From contig NZ_JALMDK010000006.1 in assembly GCF_023094165.1 (NCBI RefSeq), positions 434,001 to 498,000 on the forward strand: a stretch of DNA of 64,000 nucleotides, written 5' to 3'. The notes below the pieces were generated by a model. That model had not been told where the DNA came from, did not search any database, and saw only the letters and a list, made by a program, of their open reading frames with translations. The stretch is from Crossiella sp. S99.2. Lineage in GTDB: Bacteria > Actinomycetota > Actinomycetes > Mycobacteriales > Pseudonocardiaceae. This document shows, piece after piece, positions 1 to 8,064 of this stretch; positions within the stretch are counted from its first letter, which is position 1, and every line of letters starts with the position of its first letter. The position numbers and the translations under genes were made by a program.

Positions 1-1
1 T

Positions 2-964
2 CTGCTGGTGGCCATGCGCACCGCGGCGACCGAGGAGCTGCTCGACCGGGTGCGCAACGTGGCCGTGATCTCCAGTCTGGTCGCGCTGGCGCTGGTGGCG
101 CTGCTGTCCGCGCACGCGGTGCGGCGCGGGTTGCGGCCGCTGACCGCGATCTCGGCGACCGCGGCGGCGATCGGGTCCGGCGATCTGAGCCGGCGGGTGG
201 CGGGCGCGGGCGCGCGCACCGAGGTCGGCAGGCTCGGGACCGCGCTGAACGCGATGCTCGCCCAGCTGGAGACGGCCTTCGCCCAGCGCGGCGCCGCGAC
301 GGAACGGTTGCGGCGCTTCGTCGGGGACGCCTCGCATGAGCTGCGCACGCCGATCGCGACGATCCGGGGCTATGCCGAGCTGTTCCGGCGCGGCGCGGCG
401 AGCCGGCCGGATGATCTGGCCCTGGCCATGCGGCGGATCGAGTCCGAGGCCGAGCGGATGGGCGTGCTGGTGGATGAGTTGCTGTTGCTGGCGCGGCTGG
501 ACCAAGGGCGTCCACTGGAACGGGAGCCGGTGGACCTGACCGCACTCGCCGCGGACGCGGTCGCCGACGCGAACACGGTGTCCGGCCACGACTTCCGGCT
601 GGACGCGGCGAGTCCGGTGGTGGTCACCGGTGACGCGACCCGGCTGCGGCAGGTGCTGGGCAACCTGCTGGACAACGTGCGCAGGCACACCCCGCCCGGC
701 ACGACCGCGACCGTACGGGTCGCGACCGAGGCCGGGCAGGCGGTGCTGACCGTCGCCGACACCGGGCCGGGCCTGAGTAAAGCGGCCCAGGCCAAGGTGT
801 TCGAGCGGTTCTACCGTGGCGAGACCGCCCGCGCCGAACAGGACGGCGCGGGCCTCGGACTGTCCATTGTGGACTCGGTGGTCGCCGGGCACGGCGGCAC
901 GGCGACCGTCCATAGTGGACCATCAGGCGGGACGACCTTCCGGATCACCCTGCCGTTGACCTGA
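2..964 (+). CDS. Sensor histidine kinase, 5'-truncated
   Basis: C-terminal part of a membrane sensor kinase; the frame is open to the left edge, so the true start and sensor region lie outside. Visible in order: a membrane segment (VAVISSLVALALVALLSA), a HAMP linker (RRGLRPLTAI onward), the HisKA phospho-acceptor motif DASHELRTP, and the ATPase domain with N box (NLLDNVRRHT), DTGPGL and GAGLGLS. It should autophosphorylate on the DASHE histidine and pass phosphate to a response regulator, probably encoded just upstream out of view. It resembles the kinase at 8769-10223 in layout and HisKA sequence, so the two may be paralogues. It ends 2 bases before the convergent PhoD gene. Confidence 0.93.
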   Translation: MLVAMRTAATEELLDRVRNVAVISSLVALALVALLSAHAVRRGLRPLTAISATAAAIGSGDLSRRVAGAGARTEVGRLGTALNAMLAQLETAFAQRGAATERLRRFVGDASHELRTPIATIRGYAELFRRGAASRPDDLALAMRRIESEAERMGVLVDELLLLARLDQGRPLEREPVDLTALAADAVADANTVSGHDFRLDAASPVVVTGDATRLRQVLGNLLDNVRRHTPPGTTATVRVATEAGQAVLTVADTGPGLSKAAQAKVFERFYRGETARAEQDGAGLGLSIVDSVVAGHGGTATVHSGPSGGTTFRITLPLT

Positions 965-965
965 T

Positions 966-2537
966 TCAGCGGCGCTCGGGTTCCAGGGTGGTGGACCAGA
1001 GCGAGCGGGCATCCTGATCGCGCAGATGCACGGTCAGGCGTCCGCTGGGCCCGTCGATCTGGACCTGGCCGAAGTGCTGGAACCCGGCCATCGGCGAGGT
1101 GTTCGGCGCGGGCGGGGCGTTGACGAACACCGCCTGCGGCCCGAAGGTCGGGTCCAGCTTGTTCGGGCCGAACGCGCCGGCGTGCAGCGGGCCGGAGACG
1201 AACTCCCAGAACGGGCTGAACTCGGTGAAGGCGGCCCGCTCCGGCGAGTAGTGGTGCGCGGCGGTGTAGTGCACGTCCGCGGTCAGCCACACCACGTTGC
1301 GGACCCGGCGGCGGTGGATTTCCCGCAGCACGATGGCGAGTTCGGCCTCCCGGCCCGCCGGGGCGCCCGGCCGACCATTGGCCACGCCCTCGATGTTGGC
1401 CCCGTCCGGCACGATCAGGCCGATCGGCAGGTCCGCGGCGATGATCTTCCAGGTGGCCCGCGAGCGGTCCAGTTCCCTGGTCAGCCAGCGGGTCTGGGCA
1501 GCGCCCAGGATCGGCTCGAATGGCGCGGTGCCCGGAGTGTTGGGGCCCTTGTAGGTGCGCATGTCCAGCACGAAGACGTCCAGGTGCGGACCGTAGGAGA
1601 CCTTGCGGTACACCCGGCCGTCCACCGCGTCGGCCTTGCGCACCGGCAGCCACTCGTGGAATGCCTGGAAGGCCCGCTGGGCCAGCACATCCACCCGCTT
1701 CTCGGTGTAGCGGGCGTCGTCCAGGATCTCGCCGGGGTACCAGTTGTTGGTGACCTCGTGGTCGTCCCACTGGTTGAGCTGCGGCACGCTGGCGTTGAAC
1801 CGGCGCACGTGCTCGTCGAGCAGGTTGTAGGCGAACTGGCCGCGGTACTCGTCCAGGGTCTCGGCGACCTTGGTCTTGGCCGGGGTGACCAGGTTGCGCC
1901 AGGTGCGGCCGTCCGGCAGGACCACGGTCTCGCTGAGCGGGCCGTCGGCGTAGATGGTGTCGCCGCTGCACAGGAAGAAGTCCGGGCGCAGCGCGGCCAT
2001 CCGGGAGTAGATGGACATGCCGCCGAGATCGGGATTGATGCCCCAGCCCTGGCCGACGATGTCGCCGGACCACAGGAAGTTGACGTCCTGGCGGCCGCGC
2101 GGGGCGGTGTGGAAGGAGCCGAGCACGGGTTCACTGCCGGTGCGGCCGTGTAGTTCATGCGCGGTCACCCGGACGTGGTAATCCCGGCCGGCGGTGAGCC
2201 CGGCGACCCGGAGTTCGCCGGTGCCGTCGGTCTCCGGGGTGAGCACCGGGCCCCAGAACTTGCGGGCATGCCGGAAGCTCTCGTCCCTGGCCACCTCGAC
2301 CAGCAGCCGGGACGGCCGGTCGGCGCGGGCCCAGACGACGGCGCTGTCCGCGTCGACCTCGCCGAACTGGATGCCGTGGCTCAGTTTCGGGCGGGTGCTG
2401 GGCAGAAGCGGGGCGGCCGAGGCGGTGGTGGACGCGGCGGCGGTGGTGGGCAGGAGCAGGCCGGTGGCGATCGCCCCGGCACCCGCTGCGCCGTAACGCA
2501 GCAGGGAGCGTCGGTTCAGGGCTGGGGTTTCGGGCAC
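966..2537 (-). CDS. phoD: PhoD-family alkaline phosphatase/phosphodiesterase, Tat-exported
   Basis: Extracellular metallophosphoesterase releasing phosphate from mono- and diesters. The GTG start gives a classic twin-arginine signal (LNRRSLLRYG, residues 7-16, then a hydrophobic stretch and an Ala-rich cleavage region). A beta-sandwich PhoD N domain (about 50-145) is followed by the metallophosphatase domain with SGDTIYADG (191-199), WDDHEVTNNW (257-266) and a late ADVHYT metal-binding motif. The frame is open upstream to an ATG at 2627, but those 30 extra residues look unlike a signal N-region, so 2537 is preferred. Length (523 aa) is typical for PhoD. PhoD enzymes usually belong to phosphate-starvation regulons; no Pho box was confirmed here. 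Confidence 0.88.
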   Translation of the reverse strand: MPETPALNRRSLLRYGAAGAGAIATGLLLPTTAAASTTASAAPLLPSTRPKLSHGIQFGEVDADSAVVWARADRPSRLLVEVARDESFRHARKFWGPVLTPETDGTGELRVAGLTAGRDYHVRVTAHELHGRTGSEPVLGSFHTAPRGRQDVNFLWSGDIVGQGWGINPDLGGMSIYSRMAALRPDFFLCSGDTIYADGPLSETVVLPDGRTWRNLVTPAKTKVAETLDEYRGQFAYNLLDEHVRRFNASVPQLNQWDDHEVTNNWYPGEILDDARYTEKRVDVLAQRAFQAFHEWLPVRKADAVDGRVYRKVSYGPHLDVFVLDMRTYKGPNTPGTAPFEPILGAAQTRWLTRELDRSRATWKIIAADLPIGLIVPDGANIEGVANGRPGAPAGREAELAIVLREIHRRRVRNVVWLTADVHYTAAHHYSPERAAFTEFSPFWEFVSGPLHAGAFGPNKLDPTFGPQAVFVNAPPAPNTSPMAGFQHFGQVQIDGPSGRLTVHLRDQDARSLWSTTLEPERR

Positions 2538-2696
2538 CCCCGGGTTGTAGTCGCCAGGGGCGACCACAGTCCAACGCGGAGGCAGACAGAAGGTGAACCT
2601 GTCCTCCGACCGAATGAAGCCACGCAACCCGATTGGGCGCTTTGTCGTCTAGGTATGTGACGGGCTTGTCGGGGGCCCGGCGAGAAGGGGTAGCGC

Positions 2697-2957
2697 ATGG
2701 AGAAACACATGACCGCCCTCCGTTTCCTGGTGGCCGCCGGCTGGTCCGGCACCCCACTCGGCGACGCCCGCGATCCGGACGCCCTGCTCTACGTGCGCAG
2801 ACTCGGCGCCATCGCGGACGCGGTCCTCGTGCTCGGGCCCGAGGAGGCCGAGGCGAAACGGATGATCGACGGCCGGGTGACCTGGCACATCAGCGGTTCG
2901 GTCGCCGAGGTCGTCGACGCGGTCCTGGAGCTGCCGCATCTACTAGTCGCCGGCTGA
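2697..2957 (+). CDS. Small conserved-type protein of unknown function
   Basis: An 86-residue protein that I do not recognise. It starts with ATG 8 bases after a purine-rich GAGAAGGGG ribosome site; a second ATG lies 12 bases downstream. It is soluble, with mixed alpha/beta content (LRFLVAAGWSG, YVRRLGAIADAVLVLG, VTWHISGSVAEVVDAVLEL) and no signal or membrane segment. It is divergent from phoD (160 bases between starts) and followed by an intergenic patch holding two DnaA boxes and a terminator-like hairpin. Codon use matches its neighbours, so it is probably a real gene. Function cannot be assigned. Confidence 0.55.
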   Translation: MEKHMTALRFLVAAGWSGTPLGDARDPDALLYVRRLGAIADAVLVLGPEEAEAKRMIDGRVTWHISGSVAEVVDAVLELPHLLVAG

Positions 2958-2990
2958 CTGTGCAAGCCGGGGCTCCCCGGAACCGGGCAT

Positions 2991-3017
2991 TTGTCCACAA
3001 CCGGGGAGTTATCCACA
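2991..3017 (+). promoter_or_regulatory. Pair of DnaA boxes
   Basis: ttgtccaca at 2991-2999 and ttatccaca at 3009-3017, same orientation, 18 bases start to start. The first is the form common in high-GC actinobacterial origins and the second is the classical E. coli R-box. No dnaA, dnaN or other origin gene is nearby, so this is not obviously oriC. It could be a DnaA-regulated promoter or a DnaA-titrating site. The match is visible; the role is inference. Confidence 0.5.
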
Positions 3018-3035
3018 GCCAGCCACGCTCCCCCT

Positions 3036-3078
3036 GGTCCCACTCCAGTCGACCGTGTCATGGTCCTGGAGTGGGACC
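3036..3078. terminator. Bidirectional hairpin terminator
   Basis: A perfect 13-base inverted repeat (3036-3048 with 3066-3078, arm ggtcccactccag) with a 17-base loop, between the convergent ends of the genes at 2957 (+) and 3093 (-). There is no T-tract, as is usual in high-GC actinomycetes. Confidence 0.65.
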
Positions 3079-3092
3079 CCCGGCTCCAGAAC

Positions 3093-3461
3093 TCACCAGA
3101 GTTCGTCGAGGCGCGCCAGGTGTTGGCGGAACATCCTGGCGTCCTTGGTGGGCAACTGCGCCGCGATCAGGCTCAGCATGCGACGTAGCTCGTCCGGGTC
3201 GGGGCAGCACATCAGCACGCCGCACGAGGTGCTGGTGTCCCACAGGCGATGGATCGGGTCACGGAGGAACCGCTGCCAGGACAGCAGGACCTCATTGGCC
3301 GTGACCGGCCAGAGCTTGGTGCGCTCCAGCCTGGCCAGGCTCACCCGGCCTCGTGGTGACAGCCGCGCGAGGGCGGGCGGGGTGGCGTACTCGGGTCGGA
3401 CCGCGCGGTGTGCCCGCCGTGGCGGGTCCGTCCGGACCTGGCTCGGCGATCTACGAGCCAT
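3093..3461 (-). CDS. Conserved actinobacterial protein of unknown function
   Basis: A 122-residue basic protein. The N-terminal half is Arg-rich (LSPRGRVSLARLER); the C-terminal half has a CCPDPDEL stretch followed by a predicted helix (RRMLSLIAAQLPTKDARMFRQHLARLDELW). I associate this C-terminal pattern with small actinomycete proteins annotated only as hypothetical. There is no signal peptide or membrane segment. The two adjacent cysteines before the helical tail are the only notable residues. It is downstream of DUF4233/folC on the same strand after 56 bases and could be the last gene of that unit. No function is assigned. Confidence 0.6.
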   Translation of the reverse strand: MARRSPSQVRTDPPRRAHRAVRPEYATPPALARLSPRGRVSLARLERTKLWPVTANEVLLSWQRFLRDPIHRLWDTSTSCGVLMCCPDPDELRRMLSLIAAQLPTKDARMFRQHLARLDELW

Positions 3462-3517
3462 GCCTCACAGGTGTGGTCAGCATGAACCGATTGTCGCAGT
3501 CGGACAGGCGCGGCGCA

Positions 3518-3901
3518 TCAGCCCTGTTCGGCCGCTGCCGCGGCAGCCAGGCTGCGGGCCAGTTCCCGTCGGAGCCAGAGGAGGTACGCCCAGATCAACG
3601 CGAAGATGACGCCGAGCACGCCCAGGGTGAACACGACGAAACCCGCCGCGATCATCGCCACCTGAAGTGCCACCGCGACCCACACGCCCCACGGGAAGCG
3701 GATCAGCCCGGAACTCAGCAGCATCGCCACGGCCAGCACGGCGACCAGGACGCCGCCGGTGGTGCCGATGCCGCCGCCGAGCTTGGCGACCACCGGTAGC
3801 GCCAGGGCCACCACGATCGCTTCCATGATCAGGGTGCCCATCATGATGCCGCGGAGGGCCTTGGCCGGGTTCTTCATCGGCTTGGGTGCGCCGTGGCTCA
3901 T
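3518..3901 (-). CDS. DUF4233 membrane protein
   Basis: A 127-residue integral membrane protein with four hydrophobic segments (IMEAIVVALALPVVA; GGVLVAVLAVAMLLSSG; GVWVAVALQVAMIAAGFVV; LGVIFALIWAYLLWL) and a basic N-terminus, matching the DUF4233 family. Its ATG overlaps the folC stop by four bases (3898-3901), so translation is probably coupled to folC. The folC-DUF4233 pairing is widespread in actinobacteria, but the function of DUF4233 is unknown. Confidence 0.9.
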   Translation of the reverse strand: MSHGAPKPMKNPAKALRGIMMGTLIMEAIVVALALPVVAKLGGGIGTTGGVLVAVLAVAMLLSSGLIRFPWGVWVAVALQVAMIAAGFVVFTLGVLGVIFALIWAYLLWLRRELARSLAAAAAAEQG

Positions 3902-5274
3902 GCGGGTGCCTTCCCCAGCAGGGCGCGGGTCTCGCCCGCGGTGACCACGGAGCCGGTGACCACGACGCCGCCGCCGTAGACGGGCTCGTCCGGGTTGTCG
4001 GTCTCCTCGGCCAGCCGGATCGCGGCTTCCAGGGCGTCCGGGAGGTGGGGTTCGACCAGGACCCGGTCCTCGCCGAAGATCGGCAGGGCCAGCACGACCA
4101 GGTCGTCCACGTCCATGGCGCGGGGCGAGGAGTTCTGGGTCAGCACGATCTCGTGCGCCACGGACTCCAGCTCGGTGAGGATGCCGGTGGCGTCCTTGTC
4201 GCCCATCACCCCGACCACGGCGACCAGCTTGCGGAAGCCGAACTCGGCCTCCAGCGCGGCGGCCAGCGCCTTGGCCCCGTGCGGGTTGTGCGCGGCGTCG
4301 ATGAGCACCGTCGGCGCGGTGCGCAGGCGCTCCAGCCTGCCCGGCGAGCTGACCGTGGCGAAGGCCTCGCGGATGGCCTCGATGTCGAGCTGGCGGTCCG
4401 GTCCGGCGCCGAAGAACGCCTCGACCGCGGCCAGCGCGAGCGCGGCGTTGTCGGCCTGGTGCGCGCCGTGCAGGGGCAGGAACACGTCCTCGTACACCCC
4501 GCCGAGTCCCTGCAGCCGCAGCAGCTGGCCGCCGACGGCGACCTCGCGCTCCAGCACGCCGAACTCGGCGCCCTGCCGGGCCACCACGGCGTCGGTCTCG
4601 GCGATCCGGCGCAGCACCTCGGTGGCGGCCTCGGCGGGCTGCTCGGCCATGACCACGGTGCAGCCGGGCTTGATGATCCCGGCCTTCTCCTTGGCGATGC
4701 CCGCCAGGTCGCCGCCGAGGAAGTCGACGTGGTCGATGGCGATCGGGCAGATCACCGCGACCCGGCCGTCGGCCACGTTGGTGGCGTCCCAGCTGCCGCC
4801 GAGGCCGACCTCGACCACGGCCACATCCACCGGGGCGTCGGCGAAGGCGGCGAAGGCCATGCCGGTGAGCACCTCGAACTTGCTCATCGGCACCGGCTGG
4901 CGGCCGTCCACGAGGGAGATGTACGGCTCGACGTCCCGGTAGACCTCGATGTAGCGCTCGGGGCTGATCGGGGCGCCGTCGACGCTGATCCGCTCGGTCA
5001 CGAGCTGCAGGTGCGGGCTGGTGTAGCGGCCGGTGCGCAGACCGATCCTGGTGAACAGGGCATCGATCATGCGGGAGGTCGAGGTCTTGGCGTTGGTGCC
5101 CGCGATGTGCACGACCGGGTAAGAGTGCTGGGGGTCGCCGAGCAGCTCGGTCAGCAGGCGGATCCGGTCCAGCGAGGGCTCGATCTTCGTTTCCGGCCAG
5201 CGGGTGTCCAGCTCCGCCTCGACCGCGCGCAGTGCGGCCAGCGACTGCACCGCCTCGGTCTGACTGTCTGTCAC
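3898..5274 (-). CDS. folC: Folylpolyglutamate synthase / dihydrofolate synthase
   Basis: ATP-dependent Mur-ligase-family enzyme that adds glutamate to dihydropteroate and folates; cytosolic. The 458-residue protein has the P-loop HIAGTNAKTST (56-66), in which the usual GTNGK glycine is alanine, then TSPHLQLVTERIS, the central ligase domain (FEVLTGMAFAAFA, EVGLGGSWDATN) and a C-terminal AHNPHGAKAL motif. The GTG at 5274 is chosen because the frame extends far upstream into apbE with non-native codon use. Its stop overlaps the DUF4233 start. In M. tuberculosis folC (Rv2447c) likewise neighbours valS (Rv2448c); here redox and regulatory genes are inserted between them. Confidence 0.95.
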   Translation of the reverse strand: MTDSQTEAVQSLAALRAVEAELDTRWPETKIEPSLDRIRLLTELLGDPQHSYPVVHIAGTNAKTSTSRMIDALFTRIGLRTGRYTSPHLQLVTERISVDGAPISPERYIEVYRDVEPYISLVDGRQPVPMSKFEVLTGMAFAAFADAPVDVAVVEVGLGGSWDATNVADGRVAVICPIAIDHVDFLGGDLAGIAKEKAGIIKPGCTVVMAEQPAEAATEVLRRIAETDAVVARQGAEFGVLEREVAVGGQLLRLQGLGGVYEDVFLPLHGAHQADNAALALAAVEAFFGAGPDRQLDIEAIREAFATVSSPGRLERLRTAPTVLIDAAHNPHGAKALAAALEAEFGFRKLVAVVGVMGDKDATGILTELESVAHEIVLTQNSSPRAMDVDDLVVLALPIFGEDRVLVEPHLPDALEAAIRLAEETDNPDEPVYGGGVVVTGSVVTAGETRALLGKAPA

Positions 5275-5300
5275 GTCGTCCGAGTCTACGTACCCGCCGA

Positions 5301-6056
5301 TCAGACCAGCGGCAGGCCCGGTGAGCTGAACACCGTCCGGTCCGCGCGCACCGCGAACACCGAGCAGCCCGGCTCGGCGGCGGCCCAGGCGATGCCGTCC
5401 TCGCCGAGGGCGAAGGCGGCGGTGGCGGTGGTGTCCGCGACGGTCAGGTCGGCGGCGAGCACCGTCATGCTGAGCAGCGCGCGACGCGGCGGCAGGCCGG
5501 TGCGGCCGTCCACGATGTGCGCGCCGCGCTCGTAGGCGGCCGAGGTGGCCACCGCCGCCGAGCCGACCTCCAGCACGCCGCAGAGCTGATCGGCCTGGTC
5601 CGGGTGCCGGATGCCGACCCGCCACCGCTTGCCCGGCTCCGGCACGCCCTGGGTGAGGACGTCGCCACCGGCGTTGAGGCAGAAGTTGCGTGCCCCGGCC
5701 CGGCGCAGCAACCCGGCGGCGCGCTGCACCGCCCAGCCCTTGACCACCGCGCACGGGTCCAGCGCCCGGCCCGGCAGCCAGGCGCGGAACGCGCCACCGG
5801 TGCGCTGCTGGTAGTCCACGCAGACCTGCAGCACGTACCGCAGGTCGGTGCTCAGCTCGGACTCGGCCAGCTCACCCCGGCTGAACAGGCTGACCTCGCT
5901 GTCCAGCCGGAACGGGCTGAACCGGGCGTCGACCTCGTGCAGCCAGTCGAAAACCCGCCGCACCGGCTGCTCACCGATCCGCTCGTCCCGCAGGTCCACC
6001 GACACCGGCAGGCCCATCACCTGCTCGACCCTGCGCACCGTGCCCACCGCGGACAT
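5301..6056 (-). CDS. apbE: FAD:protein FMN transferase (ApbE)
   Basis: Flavinyltransferase that attaches FMN from FAD to a Thr/Ser of partner proteins outside the membrane. The 251-residue protein has ALDPCAVVKGWAV, the flavin/metal-binding NAGGDVLTQG and the C-terminal VADTTATAAFALG typical of ApbE. No clear signal peptide is visible at the N-terminus (MSAVGTVRRVEQVMGLPVSVDL). The start ATG overlaps by one base (TGATG) the stop of the FMN-binding gene, which carries an ideal SGAT acceptor, so enzyme and substrate are coupled. Actinobacterial ApbE proteins next to ferric-reductase-like genes are common. Confidence 0.93.
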   Translation of the reverse strand: MSAVGTVRRVEQVMGLPVSVDLRDERIGEQPVRRVFDWLHEVDARFSPFRLDSEVSLFSRGELAESELSTDLRYVLQVCVDYQQRTGGAFRAWLPGRALDPCAVVKGWAVQRAAGLLRRAGARNFCLNAGGDVLTQGVPEPGKRWRVGIRHPDQADQLCGVLEVGSAAVATSAAYERGAHIVDGRTGLPPRRALLSMTVLAADLTVADTTATAAFALGEDGIAWAAAEPGCSVFAVRADRTVFSSPGLPLV

Positions 6057-6499
6057 CAGCGTCCCTTCGCGTCGATCGCGGCCTGCAGCGACTTCGCGTA
6101 GGCCTGGCTGGTCTGGGTGGCGCCGGAGACGGTGTCGATGTCGGCGCTCTGCGCGGTCAGCGCGGACTGCCGAAGCCGCGGCAACGCGCCCTGGGTGCGG
6201 GTGCGGGTGGGCGCCCGCAGCGCGCGGACCTCGGTGATCCGGTCCCCGGTGAAGGTGACCTGGACCTGCACCGAGCCGTAGTTGGTGGACTCGCTGGACC
6301 CGGTGGTGCTGGTGCTGGCCGGCTGGCCGGAACCGCCGGCGGGCGGCGCCGCGCCGCTGGTGCCGGGGACGGCGGGACTGGTCTCGGCGGGAGCGGGCTC
6401 GGCGAGCACGGCGGTGCTCTCGTGCGGGGTGGCCTCGAAGCGCCACAACGGGATGAGCCCGGCGACGGTGAGCAGCAGGACGGGGATGACCCGGCGCAT
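6056..6499 (-). CDS. FMN-binding domain protein, ApbE substrate
   Basis: A 147-residue membrane-anchored carrier. An N-terminal hydrophobic segment (VIPVLLLTVAGLIPLW) leads to a long Pro/Ala/Ser/Thr linker (about 25-75), then a compact FMN-binding domain (about 76-147) with VTFTGDRITEVRAL and the flavinylation motif SGATQTS (125-131). Thr128 is the predicted covalent FMN site, as in NqrC/RnfG-type domains. It lies between apbE and the ferric-reductase-like gene on the same strand, so it probably relays electrons outside the membrane. The linker suggests a mobile tether. Confidence 0.9.
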   Translation of the reverse strand: MRRVIPVLLLTVAGLIPLWRFEATPHESTAVLAEPAPAETSPAVPGTSGAAPPAGGSGQPASTSTTGSSESTNYGSVQVQVTFTGDRITEVRALRAPTRTRTQGALPRLRQSALTAQSADIDTVSGATQTSQAYAKSLQAAIDAKGR

Positions 6500-6532
6500 G
6501 GGAGGGTCCTTTCCGGACTCGGGAGTGGGGGG

Positions 6533-7900
6533 TCAGCTCGCCAGGCTGAAGCGTTCGGCGTGGATCTGGTCGCGGGGCACGTCCAGTTCGCGCAGGCCGC
6601 GCAGCACCGCGTCGGTCATCGGGGGCGGGCCGCAGACGAAGACGTCCCTGGACCGGATGTCGGGCACCAGGGCCGCCAGGTTGGCCGCGCCCAGCAGCGG
6701 GCCGTGCTCGCTCAGCGCGTCGTTCGGGCCGGTCAGCAGGTGCAGCACCGCGCCCCTGGCGTGGGCCAGCTGGGCCAGTTCGCCGAAGAGCACCGCGTCG
6801 CCGTGCGCGCGCACCCGGTAGAGCACCACCACGTGCCCGGCCATGTCCTCCAGCAGCGCCCGCACCGGCGTGACGCCCACGCCACCGGCGACCAGCACCG
6901 CGTTCGGGGTGCGCTGGTGCATGGTGGTGAACGCGCCATACGGCCCCTCGGCGAAGACCCTGGTGCCCGGCTGGATGTGGCGCAGACCCGCGCTGCCGGG
7001 GCCGAGGGCCTTGGCGGTCAGCCGCAGCGAGCGGCCGTCCGGAGCCGCCGAGAGCGAGAACGGATTGGCCTGCCACCAGCGGTCCTTGGCCAGGAAGCGC
7101 CACAGGAAGAACTGGCCGGCGCGGGCGGGCAGGCGGTCCAGGTGGCGGCCGGTGATGTAGACCGAGACCACGGTGTCGGACTCCGGCACCACCGCGGTCA
7201 CCCGGAACCGGTGCCGCAGGTTGCGCCACAGCGGCAGCAGGAATCGGCCCAGCACCACCGATCCCAGCGCCAGGCCCCACAGCGTCCACCAGTAGGCGCG
7301 GGCGAAGGGCGACCCTGCGAAGGTGCGCCCGGCCGCGAGCTGGTGACCGAAGGCCAGCAGCACCGCGAGATAGGTGTAGAGGTGGATGAAGTGCCAGGTC
7401 TCGTAGGCGAGCCTGCGCCGGGCCGCGCGCACCGACACCGCGCCGACCATCATGATCAGCAGCAGCGCCACGATGGCCCGCAGCACACCGTCCACAGTGG
7501 TCGCCAGCTCGGCGAACTGGGTCAGCACCGGCAGGTTCTCCGCCTGCGCGTAGCCGTAGGTGATGAACACCGCGTGCGCCAGCAGTGTCCACAGCAGACC
7601 GAAGCCGGTCCAGCGGTGCCAGGAGGTCAGCCGGTCCATCCCGATCCGGCGGTCCAGCCAGGGCAGCCGGGCCACCAGCACCAGCTGGAAGGCCATGATC
7701 AGCGCGCCGTACAGGCCGGTCAGCCTGCCCAGCAGGATCAGCGCGTTGGCGTCGAACCCGGCCGCGGCGAACAGTCCGGCCACCACGGCCGCGTTCGCCG
7801 CCAGCAGCGCGTACAGCCCGGTGCGGGCCACCGCCTTCGGGCGCAGGGACGGGGTCGGGGTGGGCGGCGTCGGCGGTGCGGGGGCTTCAAGCGTGGTCAC
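6533..7900 (-). CDS. Ferric-reductase-like transmembrane oxidoreductase
   Basis: A 455-residue enzyme that should move electrons from cytosolic NAD(P)H through FAD and membrane hemes. The first half has about six membrane segments with paired histidines (SWHRWTGF, AHAVFITYGYAQ, TWHFIHLYTYLAVLLAFGHQL); the second half is a ferredoxin-NADP reductase module with RAGQFFLWRF, NPFSLSAAPDG, the pyridine-nucleotide motif VAGGVGVTPVRALLEDM and the C-terminal VCGPPPMTDAV. The GTG at 7900 follows AGGAG by 7 bases; an upstream ATG at 7975 lacks this. It leads a three-gene unit with the FMN protein and apbE and diverges from the response regulator at 8065. Confidence 0.92.
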   Translation of the reverse strand: MTTLEAPAPPTPPTPTPSLRPKAVARTGLYALLAANAAVVAGLFAAAGFDANALILLGRLTGLYGALIMAFQLVLVARLPWLDRRIGMDRLTSWHRWTGFGLLWTLLAHAVFITYGYAQAENLPVLTQFAELATTVDGVLRAIVALLLIMMVGAVSVRAARRRLAYETWHFIHLYTYLAVLLAFGHQLAAGRTFAGSPFARAYWWTLWGLALGSVVLGRFLLPLWRNLRHRFRVTAVVPESDTVVSVYITGRHLDRLPARAGQFFLWRFLAKDRWWQANPFSLSAAPDGRSLRLTAKALGPGSAGLRHIQPGTRVFAEGPYGAFTTMHQRTPNAVLVAGGVGVTPVRALLEDMAGHVVVLYRVRAHGDAVLFGELAQLAHARGAVLHLLTGPNDALSEHGPLLGAANLAALVPDIRSRDVFVCGPPPMTDAVLRGLRELDVPRDQIHAERFSLAS

Positions 7901-8064
7901 TGGTCTGCTCCTGCTCGGGTCTGCGGCAGCGCTGGGGGCTTCGGTTGTGAGCCTCGCCAACGAAGCTGTGTGCACGCTGTCCCGAAGCTGTCGACTTGCT
8001 GTCTCGTGCCCGCATGGCCGCCTACGGCCTCGCCGCGGGGCCCGGACTGACGCACCATGTGCAG

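Noticed and set aside
5301..7592. 763-residue fused frame covering apbE and upstream
   Set aside because: Only the last 251 residues are ApbE; the first part is out of frame with the FMN-binding and ferric-reductase genes and has shadow composition.
7996..8064. ATG start at 8014 or further upstream for the response regulator
   Set aside because: The extra residues (AAYGLAAGPGL) do not fit a receiver-domain N-terminus and lack a ribosome site.
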